8,710 nt of DNA, taken from contig CAJCBY010000307.1 of the NCBI GenBank assembly GCA_903960725.1, positions 1 through 8,710 of the forward strand, in the 5' to 3' direction. Origin of the DNA: an uncultured Cytophagaceae bacterium. GTDB lineage: Bacteria > Bacteroidota > Bacteroidia > Cytophagales > Spirosomataceae. Every line of letters begins with the position of its first letter. The first letter of the stretch is position 1. The notes beneath the pieces were generated by a model that had not been told where the DNA came from, made no database searches, and saw only the letters and a list, made by a program, of their open reading frames with translations. The position numbers and the translations under genes were made by a program. Below, in pieces: positions 1 to 7,550 of the stretch.

Positions 1-810
1 CTCGATTTGGTATTGCCAAACAGATTCTGGCGTCATATACTTCATACCAAGCTCAATCAAGGCATTATTCTGTTTAAAATATTGCGGCAAATAGACTGAT
101 TTCTTCCCCTCATAACACTGCTGATCAAAGTCAATCGGCCGGATGCGGTAATAAATTTCTTCAAAATCAGGGGTGGTAATGACGACAAAATTCGCACTGT
201 GCATATCCCCTAACAATTGGACAAGACACCGCTCATTGAATTTGACAAACTCCTTCGCTAAGCGGATGGGGGACTCGATGCCTGTGTCCAAATCCTGTTT
301 CAAAAAAGCATCCCCTGGAACTCCCGCAATATGCTCTTCCACTAGGGTATTTTCATGCGTGACGTAATTGATCCGATTTGGCGATAAAATATGCTCTAAT
401 TCTAACCCATAAACCCTAGACGCATCTGCAATCTTGATGTAGAAATAATCAAAATTATCATTCACCCGATTCACAATCCGTATCCGAAAAGGATGCGTAT
501 TACCATAGGTACAATAATCCACACGATCAATCACTAAGTGCTTAATTACCTCCTCATTTCCATCCGTTTTCAAATCGGCATAGATCTGTTTCAGTGATTC
601 ATATACCTCTTCCTGATCCCCCGGCGAATAAAATACCGTTTCCCAAAGCGTATCTACCTCATTCTTATCATACAAAACAATGGAGTTATCGTAACGCAAT
701 AGGTCAGCGTAACTAATGTGCATCACGTGCTCCCGGTTGTATTTATGCAAATACCGACGCAGCTGCTGGTTAATCCGATAGAGATTCTTCTTCTTCGAGA
801 TGAGCGCCAT
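1..810 (-). CDS. Uncharacterised protein with a kinase/aminoglycoside phosphotransferase-like core (C-terminus cut by window edge)
   Basis: An open frame of 270 codons starts at the ATG at 810-808 and leaves the window with no stop. I do not recognise a named family, but the order of motifs resembles the protein kinase-like/APH fold. These are YIK (Lys126, candidate ATP-binding lysine), a Glu-containing helix LELEHIL (137-143), a hinge-like EEHIAGVPG (158-166), then GDMHSAN (201-207), which resembles the GDLHxxN catalytic loop with Asp202 and Asn207, and finally PIDFDQQ (225-231), with Asp227 in the place of the metal-binding Asp. The first 120 residues are charged and match nothing I know. 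No signal peptide or membrane segment is visible, so it is probably cytosolic. The start codon shares one base with the transporter stop (TAATG), suggesting translational coupling and a shared role. The kinase-like fold is an inference from motifs; the substrate (small molecule, protein or none) is unknown, and a pseudokinase cannot be excluded. Confidence 0.72.
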   Translation of the reverse strand, partial: MALISKKKNLYRINQQLRRYLHKYNREHVMHISYADLLRYDNSIVLYDKNEVDTLWETVFYSPGDQEEVYESLKQIYADLKTDGNEEVIKHLVIDRVDYCTYGNTHPFRIRIVNRVNDNFDYFYIKIADASRVYGLELEHILSPNRINYVTHENTLVEEHIAGVPGDAFLKQDLDTGIESPIRLAKEFVKFNERCLVQLLGDMHSANFVVITTPDFEEIYYRIRPIDFDQQCYEGKKSVYLPQYFKQNNALIELGMKYMTPESVWQYQIE

Positions 811-2042
811 TATTCCGTGTAGTCTAGAGATTTACCGAACGTTTCTTTTAATTGAAAAACAGAATAGATGGCCAAAGAAAAACATAACACCCCCACATAG
901 GCCGCCGAATGAATTAGACCTACGGTTGGAATTAAAAACTTAAATAACAACGAGATAGGAATCAACGCACCCCGTACAAAATTAGGCACCGTCGTAGTCA
1001 CCGTCATGCGCACGTTTGTCCCAAATTGCTCCGAAGAGAAGGTCAAAAATACCGCCCAATAGCCCCCAAAGAAGCCCAATAGCGTAATCATCACGTAAGC
1101 ATGGGTCGTTGTGATATTAGACATGCCAAACAGGTAATAGATACAAATACCCACCGCAATGAAAAGATAAGTCAAAACGGCCTTCCCTCTACTTTTAAAC
1201 CACTGACTTAAAGCTCCGGCGGCAAAGTCCCCAGTGGCCAGACCTATGTAGCAAAACATAATCGCATCGCCTCCACTTATTTTACCATCAATGCCAATAA
1301 TTTTAGAGATTTCAGGTGCTGAGAAAACGAGAATTCCGATGATATACCAGATAGGCAAGCCCATCAAAATGCAATACAGGTATTTCTTAAAAGTAGCGCC
1401 ATTTGAAAAAAGCTGAAAGAAATTACCCCGCTCTACTTTATCATCCATCTCAGTATACATCGAAGATTCAAACGTACCTAAACGCAATAATAGAAGTGCT
1501 AATCCCATTCCACCACCGATAAAATAGCAGGATCTCCACCATTCAGGATCCGAACTTAAACCTGCTATAATTGGCGCGAAAACAGCTCCCGCCGCGCCTA
1601 CACCAGCAATAATGAGCGTACCAATTCCGCGTTTAGAAGGTGGTAACGTTTCGTTTACTAAGGTAATTCCCGCCCCTAGTTCACCTGCAAGGCCTATGCC
1701 AGCGATAAAGCGTAAGATGGCATAGGTGTTCATATCAGTCACTAGACCATTCATGGCATTGGCTGCTGAATACAAGAGAATAGAACCGAACAAAACGGAT
1801 TTACGTCCTTTTTTATCTCCATAAACTCCCCACAAGATTCCACCTAGCAGCATTCCTCCCATTTGGATGTTCATCAAGTTCAGTCCTTGACTCAACAACT
1901 CATCTCCTGTAAGACCTAAGCTCATCAAACTTGGATTTCGTACTACCGAAAATAAGATCAGGTCGTACACATCCACGAAGTAGCCGAGGGCGGCTACGGC
2001 GATAAGCATTTTAGCTTTGGCAGAAATAGTTTCGTTTTCCAT
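810..2042 (-). CDS. MFS transporter, substrate unknown
   Basis: A 410-residue inner-membrane protein of the major facilitator superfamily with about 12 hydrophobic segments, the usual size. TM1 carries VDVYD with Asp24 and Asp27. The loop between TM2 and TM3 has the signature GVYGDKKGRK (72-81, motif A). TM4 begins RFIAGIGLAGELG (112-124), with Arg112 and Glu121 inside or next to the membrane, as in proton-coupled metabolite symporters. A hydrophilic central stretch near 193-218 separates the two halves. The frame is open back to 2078, but that start would overlap rodA by 35 nt and add a hydrophilic leader; the ATG at 2042 lies 1 nt after the rodA stop and gives a normal transporter N-terminus, so I chose it. 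It overlaps the kinase-like gene by one base. The overall look is of the sugar or organic-acid symporter branches, but the substrate cannot be read. It is not a known part of the elongation complex. Confidence 0.88.
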   Translation of the reverse strand: MENETISAKAKMLIAVAALGYFVDVYDLILFSVVRNPSLMSLGLTGDELLSQGLNLMNIQMGGMLLGGILWGVYGDKKGRKSVLFGSILLYSAANAMNGLVTDMNTYAILRFIAGIGLAGELGAGITLVNETLPPSKRGIGTLIIAGVGAAGAVFAPIIAGLSSDPEWWRSCYFIGGGMGLALLLLRLGTFESSMYTEMDDKVERGNFFQLFSNGATFKKYLYCILMGLPIWYIIGILVFSAPEISKIIGIDGKISGGDAIMFCYIGLATGDFAAGALSQWFKSRGKAVLTYLFIAVGICIYYLFGMSNITTTHAYVMITLLGFFGGYWAVFLTFSSEQFGTNVRMTVTTTVPNFVRGALIPISLLFKFLIPTVGLIHSAAYVGVLCFSLAIYSVFQLKETFGKSLDYTE

Positions 2043-2043
2043 A

Positions 2044-3333
2044 CTAGCGTGAAAGCATATCTGACCGGTGAGAGTCAAGTTTTAAAAAGATAAAAAGCAA
2101 AATAGTAAAGGACCACAAGGAGGAGCCGCCATAACTAAAGAAAGGCAACGGAATCCCCATGATAGGCATCAAGCCAATCGTCATCCCTATATTAACTAAA
2201 AAGTGAAAAAATAGAATTCCTACTAATCCGAAACCGTAGGCTCGGGCAAATCTCGAACGCTGTAAATCTGCTAAATACATCAATCGCCACAAGAAGCCGA
2301 GGAATAAAAGGATCATGAACATCACCCCTACGAAGCCGTGTTCTTCTCCAATCGTACAGAAAACCATATCGGTACTTTGTTCCGGCACGAAATCAAATTT
2401 TGTCTGCGTACCGCCTAAAAACCCTTTCCCCCAGAAACCTCCGGAACCAATCGCAATCTTGGATTGCGTCACCTGGTATCCTAAACCCCGTGGATCAAAA
2501 CCCGGATCAATTAATACGCGAATTCGATTCCGTTGGTGCTCCTTCAGCACATTATTCACCAACCATTCCACTAAAAGCGCCAACGTCATAATAGCCGCTA
2601 CGCCACCAGATAAACGCAAGTAGGTCTTGGGGTCTCTTTGCGAATAAATAGGCATAAATAAGACTAAAATTCCGGCGGATAAAATCAATACGACTAAAAT
2701 AATCCAAGCCTTCACGAGTAAGGCAGAGACAAACATGGCGATCCCACCAATGAATAAGGCAGGATAAATCCCTGGTAATCCCTCCCGATACAAGAGGATC
2801 AGGAAGGAGGCAAAAACCAGCGCAGAACCCGTCTCATTTGAAGCAACGATTAAAACCATCGGAATAGCAATGATTAATGCTGCTTTCCACTGAAAGGGGA
2901 ATTTACTCAAATTAACGAGCGGATCATTCAGGTATTTAGCAAGCAATAAGGCTGTGGCTGTTTTCGCAAATTCGGCCGGCTGAATGGTTGCACTCCCAAA
3001 TTTAAACCAAGAATGAGACCCATTTATCGTCACCCCTAAAAAGGGCACTGCAATTAATAAAAGCAATAAACCCAAGTAGATGAATAGTGCGAAGGATTCA
3101 AAAAAGCGGAAATCAAGCACCAAAACACAGATAATTAACACCAGACTCGTTCCTATCCAAACCAATTGTTTACCTGCATTCGAATCATAAAATGCGGGAT
3201 CAGAAAAAGACAAGGGTGCATCGGGACTGTAGACTGCTGAATAGATATTCAACCAGCCCAAACCGACAAATAGGACATAGAATCCCACCGTAATCCAGTC
3301 AATCCGGCCTTGTATGTGATTCGAATCTGTCAT
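2044..3333 (-). CDS. rodA: RodA, SEDS peptidoglycan glycosyltransferase of the elongation complex
   Basis: A polytopic inner-membrane SEDS protein that polymerises lipid II into glycan strands and works with PBP2 in lateral wall growth. Family signatures are clear: GSHSWFKFG followed by IQPAEFAK (105-124), the periplasmic loop DPRGLGYQVTQSKIAIGSGG (280-299), GTQTKFDFVPEQSTD (308-322), and PLPFFSYGGSS (395-405). Asp280 aligns with the catalytic Asp262 of E. coli RodA. At 429 residues it is longer than the E. coli protein (370); the extra length lies mainly in a hydrophobic stretch at about 208-262, before the catalytic loop. A TM segment carries SNETGSAL (165-172) where relatives more often have Asp before the TG/GT pair. 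The ATG overlaps the mrdA stop by 4 nt (ATGA), a typical coupled arrangement. RodA rather than FtsW because of the adjacent mrdA. Confidence 0.96.
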   Translation of the reverse strand: MTDSNHIQGRIDWITVGFYVLFVGLGWLNIYSAVYSPDAPLSFSDPAFYDSNAGKQLVWIGTSLVLIICVLVLDFRFFESFALFIYLGLLLLLIAVPFLGVTINGSHSWFKFGSATIQPAEFAKTATALLLAKYLNDPLVNLSKFPFQWKAALIIAIPMVLIVASNETGSALVFASFLILLYREGLPGIYPALFIGGIAMFVSALLVKAWIILVVLILSAGILVLFMPIYSQRDPKTYLRLSGGVAAIMTLALLVEWLVNNVLKEHQRNRIRVLIDPGFDPRGLGYQVTQSKIAIGSGGFWGKGFLGGTQTKFDFVPEQSTDMVFCTIGEEHGFVGVMFMILLFLGFLWRLMYLADLQRSRFARAYGFGLVGILFFHFLVNIGMTIGLMPIMGIPLPFFSYGGSSLWSFTILLFIFLKLDSHRSDMLSR

Positions 3334-5195
3334 TTCTTAGTAGAATCTGTGGTCACTTTTTTCCTACTCACTCCTCCAGCAGAATACACATTAGGTAAGT
3401 AATTCATCTGCATGAATTTGGATTCTACCGATTTGCGATCCACTTTTCGTTTTAGGTATTTCTCTACCACTAGCGAGGCAATAGGAGCCGCTGCAGTACC
3501 TCCAAAGCCCGCATTTTCAACAAACACCGCAATCGCAATTTTGGGATTATCACGGGGAGCGAAAGCAATAAAGATGGAGTGATCTTTTCCCTTTTGGTTT
3601 TGAGACGTTCCCGTCTTGCCCACCATTTTGATATCGGGAATTTTCCCATCTGGGCCTACCGTTCCATTATTCACGGCATCTTGCATGCCATCTATCACTA
3701 CGTCAAAATATTTAGCTTCTACTCCTACCTTCACGGGCGTTTTGTAGAACGGATCAATGACTTTTTTCAATCCGATTCCCTTCACCACATGCGGAGGAAT
3801 ATACCAACCCCGGTTCGCAATAATCGCAGCTAAATTCGCCATTTTCAATGGGCTTACCACGATTTCTCCCTCCCCTATACTAATCGAATAGATATTCGAA
3901 AACTTCCAAGCTTTATTCCCCTTATAAACCGAATTGTAATACTCTACATTAGGCAAAATACCCTTCTTTTCATTTCCTAAATCAACCCCTAACTTCCGCC
4001 CAAACCCAAAATTAGCCACTAGATCAGACCAACGCTGCAATCCCTGAGCTGATCTTTCATACGTATCACCCGTGGTATTGTCATAAATCATTTTCCTAAA
4101 AGCATGGTAGAAATACGGATTACAAGAAACGCGAATCGCACCACGTAAATTAACCGGCCCGTGACCATGGCATTTCACAGGGGAACCGGCATGAGAATAG
4201 ACGGTTCCGGGACCAATAAATCCTAATTGCTGACCTACTAAGGCTTGCACTAATTTAAAGGTAGAACCCGGACGATAATAGGCTGATGGGGGACGATTTA
4301 ACAGCGGCTTCATGGGATCCAAAGCTAACTGCTGGTAGTAGGTAGAAAAATTATTCCCTGTTAATTGACTAGCATCGTAAGAGGGGGCAGAAACCATGGC
4401 CAGAATTTCTCCCGTGGATGGCTCTATGGCCACTAAACTTCCTACTTTATGCTTCATTAAACTATCCGCATATTCTTGAATAGCTAAGTCAATAGAGGTA
4501 TATAAATTATTACCAGAAACTGGATTGACATTCAAGGAACCATTTTTATAATCCCCTTTTTCTACCCCATTACTATTCACCATGCGGTATTTTATACCTC
4601 TCTGACCCCGCAGCGTTTCTTCGTAAAATGATTCGATTCCAGAAATGCCTACATAATCGCCTTGTCGATAATAGTCTCCTTTTTGTTCTAATAAAGTAGT
4701 CGGGCTAATTTCTGCTACATACCCTAAGGCATTCGAAAAAGACCTCGACTGATAGGTGCGGAAGGCATTTGTTTCAAAGAAAAATCCTGGAAAATCCACC
4801 ATCGCATCTTGCACACTCGCAAATTGCTCTTTCGATAAATGCTTTAGAAATAGGCTAGGTTTTACCCGTGAATACGTTTTTGCTTGCTGGGATGTTTTGA
4901 CAAAATAATCCTTTGTTATCCCAAAAACTTGGCAAAAATGATTCGTATCCTTGACGACTGCCTTTCGCGGAATGATATACAAATCATAGACAGGTGTATT
5001 GTAAACAATTAATTTACCGTAACGATCATATACTTCGCCTCGAAATGGAATCTGAATAATCTTGCGAATTGCGTTATTATCAGCTGCTTTTTCATAGGTG
5101 TCATCCACCACTTGAATAAAAAACAATTTACCGATGAACAATAGTCCAACGATTGCAAAAAATAGGAAGATTAGATTTCTGCGCTGATTAAACAC
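3330..5195 (-). CDS. mrdA: Penicillin-binding protein 2 (PBP2), elongation-specific transpeptidase
   Basis: A 621-residue class B penicillin-binding protein that crosslinks peptidoglycan in the periplasm as partner of RodA. One N-terminal membrane anchor lies at about 8-29. The PBP dimerisation/pedestal region follows (FRGEVYDRYG at 51-60, then to about 215). The transpeptidase domain has all three active-site motifs: S311-T-F-K314 (SxxK, nucleophile Ser311), S357-C-N359 (SxN) and K527-T-G529-T. A Cys/His cluster (C342, H343, H345, plus C358) lies between the first two motifs. The C-terminus ends in a basic hydrophilic tail. The start is a GTG: an in-frame TAA five codons upstream leaves no ATG that would keep the anchor, and the next downstream ATG would delete the whole catalytic lead-in. 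No mreBCD genes lie directly upstream, where many bacteria have them; an atpZ-like gene does. PBP2 rather than PBP3/FtsI because of the overlap with rodA and the domain layout. Confidence 0.96.
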   Translation of the reverse strand: MFNQRRNLIFLFFAIVGLLFIGKLFFIQVVDDTYEKAADNNAIRKIIQIPFRGEVYDRYGKLIVYNTPVYDLYIIPRKAVVKDTNHFCQVFGITKDYFVKTSQQAKTYSRVKPSLFLKHLSKEQFASVQDAMVDFPGFFFETNAFRTYQSRSFSNALGYVAEISPTTLLEQKGDYYRQGDYVGISGIESFYEETLRGQRGIKYRMVNSNGVEKGDYKNGSLNVNPVSGNNLYTSIDLAIQEYADSLMKHKVGSLVAIEPSTGEILAMVSAPSYDASQLTGNNFSTYYQQLALDPMKPLLNRPPSAYYRPGSTFKLVQALVGQQLGFIGPGTVYSHAGSPVKCHGHGPVNLRGAIRVSCNPYFYHAFRKMIYDNTTGDTYERSAQGLQRWSDLVANFGFGRKLGVDLGNEKKGILPNVEYYNSVYKGNKAWKFSNIYSISIGEGEIVVSPLKMANLAAIIANRGWYIPPHVVKGIGLKKVIDPFYKTPVKVGVEAKYFDVVIDGMQDAVNNGTVGPDGKIPDIKMVGKTGTSQNQKGKDHSIFIAFAPRDNPKIAIAVFVENAGFGGTAAAPIASLVVEKYLKRKVDRKSVESKFMQMNYLPNVYSAGGVSRKKVTTDSTKK

Positions 5196-5213
5196 CTCGA
5201 CAATAATTTACGA

Positions 5214-5245
5214 CAAAAATACAGAATTATCTGCGCTTCTGCGAA
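5214..5245 (-). promoter_or_regulatory. Candidate Bacteroidota promoter for the mrdA-rodA operon
   Basis: Read on the minus strand, 5221-5214 is TATTTTTG, an exact match to the -7 consensus TAnnTTTG used by the main sigma factor of Bacteroidota. A weak -33-like TTCG lies at 5245-5242, with a spacer of 20 nt, inside the usual range. The box ends 18 nt before the GTG start of mrdA, leaving room for a short leader. The -33 half is poor and AT-rich DNA gives chance matches, so this is a candidate; read-through from atpZ is also possible because the gap between the two genes is only 52 nt. Confidence 0.45.
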
Positions 5246-5247
5246 CG

Positions 5248-5439
5248 CTATTTAGGAAGACTTTTGATGAGTGCCAAAAGGGCAAAAGCAATGGAACCAA
5301 GCGAAAATACAATCGTAAACCAAGGAGATGTTGTCAAAAAATAGGCATCTAAATAACGGCCGGCAAAGACCCCAGCGACAATGGTCACTAACATCTGAAA
5401 TGCGGCTCCTAAGAATTTTTGGTACGAATTCATATTCAT
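5248..5439 (-). CDS. atpZ: AtpZ/AtpI-like small membrane protein
   Basis: A 63-residue protein with two predicted membrane helices (about 10-28 and 38-58) joined by a short loop. The sequence GVFAGRYLD (23-31) matches the GxxxGxxLD pattern of the AtpZ/AtpI family, whose members are encoded beside F-type ATP synthase genes and are thought to aid c-ring assembly or magnesium supply. A TAG directly upstream of the ATG at 5439 fixes the earliest start; a second ATG two codons later is equally possible. No atpB, atpE or other ATP synthase gene lies in the window: the next gene downstream is mrdA, 52 nt away, and porW diverges from its 5' side. The family call rests on size, topology and this short motif, so it is less certain than the larger genes. 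Confidence 0.78.
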   Translation of the reverse strand: MNMNSYQKFLGAAFQMLVTIVAGVFAGRYLDAYFLTTSPWFTIVFSLGSIAFALLALIKSLPK

Positions 5440-5472
5440 CTAAAATTATCCAATTTTCGGTAAGATAAATCG

Positions 5473-5480
5473 TAAATTTG
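5473..5480 (+). promoter_or_regulatory. Candidate -7 promoter box for the porW-pbp1A operon
   Basis: TAAATTTG matches the Bacteroidota -7 consensus TAnnTTTG at every fixed position and ends 21 nt before the ATG of the lipoprotein gene. Transcription would start around 5485-5490, giving a leader of 10-20 nt. I see no convincing -33 TTG at 17-23 nt upstream. The TTG inside this box (5478-5480) is in frame with the lipoprotein gene and can be mistaken for its start codon. Confidence 0.45.
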
Positions 5481-5501
5481 AAAATAGTTCGTTTGAACCA
5501 C

Positions 5502-7550
5502 ATGCATAAGAGTCTTGCCTTTTTATTTCTAGCACTCTGCACTTGGTCTTGTTCCCAAAATAGCAACAAGCCCATGGCAGTTGCCTTTCACAATGTGAAT
5601 GCAAAATACAATGCCATTTGGCAGGCATCGAGGTTAGATAAAGAATTGCAAAAAAAATGGGTGACAGAACGAAAAGAGAATTACAATGCCACCCTTCCCA
5701 TCCTCTTTCCAAGAGATTCTAGTTTTAAACAAGGCCATGATAAAGAAATTAAAGAGCTCATTCGTAAAGCGTCTTTAGTCATCGATCGCCACCAAAATTC
5801 CCATTTCATCATTGATGCCTACCTGTTGATTGCGCGTGGTCGACTCTACCAAAATGACCTAATAAACGCCATCGAAACGTATAAATACGTTAACTCTCTC
5901 GAAATTCGACCAGAAGCATTGCTCGCTTTGTACGAAATTTACCTGAATCAACAGGAGTTTGTTGCCGCAGAAAAAATAGAAGATTTCCTCAGTGAGAACC
6001 CACTTAATGCTAACCAAAAAAAGCAGTACCTACTCATAAAAGCCTATTCTTTTCAACGCTTAGATGAACCATTAAAAGCAGCCGCACTACTACAGGAAGT
6101 ACAGCGTTACCTAAAGAAAGGGGAAGAAAAGGCACGCCTTTCTTTCATCTTGGGTCAACTATTTTCCGACAACAATCAACCTAGTTTAGCCTTAGAAAGC
6201 TTCAAAACAGCGGTAAACAATAAGCCGAGCTATGAATTACAATTGCAAGCTAACTTAGCCATTCATCAATTAGAAGGAAATCTAGGAGCCTTGCAACAGA
6301 TGCTCAAAGACCCAAAGAATGAGGAAAGCAAAGCGGCCATTTATGTTAAAATTGGCCAATACCATTACCTGAAAAAAAACTTTAAGGAGGCGAAAGAAAA
6401 TTGGGAGAAAGGAGGACAAAATAATCCGAACAAGGGGGAATTATTTTATCAATTAGGAGGCCTCTTTGCGAAGCAATTGAAGGAATATGATTTAGCCGCT
6501 CACTATTATGATAGCGCTGCCACCTACCTTTCTGCTACCCATCCAGATTATTCGAAAGCTCAGAAGTTGAAAAAATCGTGGGGAAGTTACACTGCATTTT
6601 CTAAACAAATTACCTTGCAAGACTCCTTACTTCGCCTCGCAAATCGCAATCCAGCGGAATTGCATGAGCTATTTTTAAAGCAGCAAAAAGACACGGTCAA
6701 AAAAACATCCGCCGCCCCACTAGCTGCGCCAGTTTTCACCAGGCGGAGCTTTAGTACGGAACAGCAAAGCTTTTACTTTAATAACGAACAAGCGCGGATT
6801 CAGGGGGGGATAGAGTTTGGTAACCGTTGGGGTAATCGGAATTTAGAGGATTTTTGGAACCGTAAAAACAAAAACACCAGCTTAACGCAGGTGGTCAATA
6901 CAGCGAGCACAGCCGAAAAGCCGTCCGAAAAAAACAAAGAGGGGAATAGTCAAGCAGAAGAAAATTGGCTAAAGTCCATCCCGTTGAGTAGCGCTTCAAA
7001 ATCGAAAGCAACTAAAATGATTGAAGAGTCACTCTTCAAATTAGGGAAATTAGCTAGATTTGAATTAGGCGAAAATGAGCTCGCTAACACGACGTTAAAA
7101 CGCTTATTGACCGAATTTCCGAGTACCGGATATGAGGCAGAAACACTATACACACTGTATTTAAGCAATGAAGGCGCAACAAAAACAGCTTATAGGTCTA
7201 CGCTTTTTGAACGATATCCTAGTTCCTATTTTAAAACAATGATCCTAAAACTAGAAAATGGAACATTGTCAGAGAACAAAGAAATACTAGCTCAGAAAAA
7301 GTATGAAGGAGCCATTGAACGATTTGAACTAAAAGATTTCAAAACTGCGTTTGATTCATGTCTATTTATACAACAAAATTATCCTGGTAGCAAATTGGAA
7401 GATAAAATCGTATTTTTAATGGCGCTTAGTAAAGCTGGCTTACATGAAAACGAAGAATGTAAAAACATTTTAACTGAATTTATAAGCACCTTTCCTGCTA
7501 GCCCGCTTCTGAAAGAGGCATCAGAACTACTAAAGTTGATCAACAAATGA
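5502..7550 (+). CDS. porW: PorW/SprE-like TPR lipoprotein of the type IX secretion system
   Basis: A 682-residue predicted outer-membrane lipoprotein. The signal peptide is short (MHK, then a hydrophobic stretch) with a probable lipidated Cys17 in TWSC, a loose lipobox, followed by SQNSN. Two family-like regions support PorW/SprE: the mature N-terminus with AFHNVNAKYNAIW (28-40) and YNATLPILFPRD (61-72), and FYFNNEQ...GNRWGNRNLEDFW (424-452), which resembles the FYFYN...WGxRxLEDNW block of SprE. Between and after these lie TPR-like helical repeats (about 85-375 and 505-680); a Lys/Thr/Ser-rich linker covers about 395-415 and 455-490. PorW in Porphyromonas and SprE in Flavobacterium are needed for T9SS secretion and, in the latter, gliding. 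I use the ATG at 5502 rather than the TTG at 5478, because the TTG lies in a promoter-like box and the ATG gives a cleaner signal peptide. The stop overlaps the next start (ATGA). Family assignment is from recalled motifs, so a related TPR lipoprotein remains possible. Confidence 0.85.
   Translation: MHKSLAFLFLALCTWSCSQNSNKPMAVAFHNVNAKYNAIWQASRLDKELQKKWVTERKENYNATLPILFPRDSSFKQGHDKEIKELIRKASLVIDRHQNSHFIIDAYLLIARGRLYQNDLINAIETYKYVNSLEIRPEALLALYEIYLNQQEFVAAEKIEDFLSENPLNANQKKQYLLIKAYSFQRLDEPLKAAALLQEVQRYLKKGEEKARLSFILGQLFSDNNQPSLALESFKTAVNNKPSYELQLQANLAIHQLEGNLGALQQMLKDPKNEESKAAIYVKIGQYHYLKKNFKEAKENWEKGGQNNPNKGELFYQLGGLFAKQLKEYDLAAHYYDSAATYLSATHPDYSKAQKLKKSWGSYTAFSKQITLQDSLLRLANRNPAELHELFLKQQKDTVKKTSAAPLAAPVFTRRSFSTEQQSFYFNNEQARIQGGIEFGNRWGNRNLEDFWNRKNKNTSLTQVVNTASTAEKPSEKNKEGNSQAEENWLKSIPLSSASKSKATKMIEESLFKLGKLARFELGENELANTTLKRLLTEFPSTGYEAETLYTLYLSNEGATKTAYRSTLFERYPSSYFKTMILKLENGTLSENKEILAQKKYEGAIERFELKDFKTAFDSCLFIQQNYPGSKLEDKIVFLMALSKAGLHENEECKNILTEFISTFPASPLLKEASELLKLINK

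Noticed and set aside
173..367. Plus-strand open frame of 64 codons
   Set aside because: It lies wholly antisense to the kinase-like gene, whose frame shows meaningful motifs; the translation resembles no protein and has no promoter or neighbour logic.
2043..2078. Upstream start of the MFS transporter at 2078
   Set aside because: It would overlap rodA by 35 nt and add 12 residues before a normal transporter N-terminus; ATG 2042 right after the rodA stop is more natural.
2315..2623. Plus-strand open frames opposite rodA (also 2400-2591)
   Set aside because: They are antisense to the strongly conserved catalytic loop of RodA; Pro/Ser-rich translations are typical of antisense frames.
3579..3833. 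Plus-strand open frame opposite mrdA
   Set aside because: It is antisense to the KTG region of PBP2, with no independent support.
5233..5248. Small GC-rich hairpin directly after the atpZ stop
   Set aside because: The stem is about 5 bp including a G-U pair and is followed by mixed sequence, not a U run; too weak to call a terminator.
5440..5472. Minus-strand promoter for atpZ (TAATTTTA just before the ATG)
   Set aside because: It misses one consensus base, has no -33 partner, and would place the transcript start inside the coding region.
5252..5712. Longer minus-strand open frames across atpZ and the start of porW
   Set aside because: They overlap atpZ in another frame and lie antisense to the lipoprotein signal peptide; they would also remove the divergent intergenic region.
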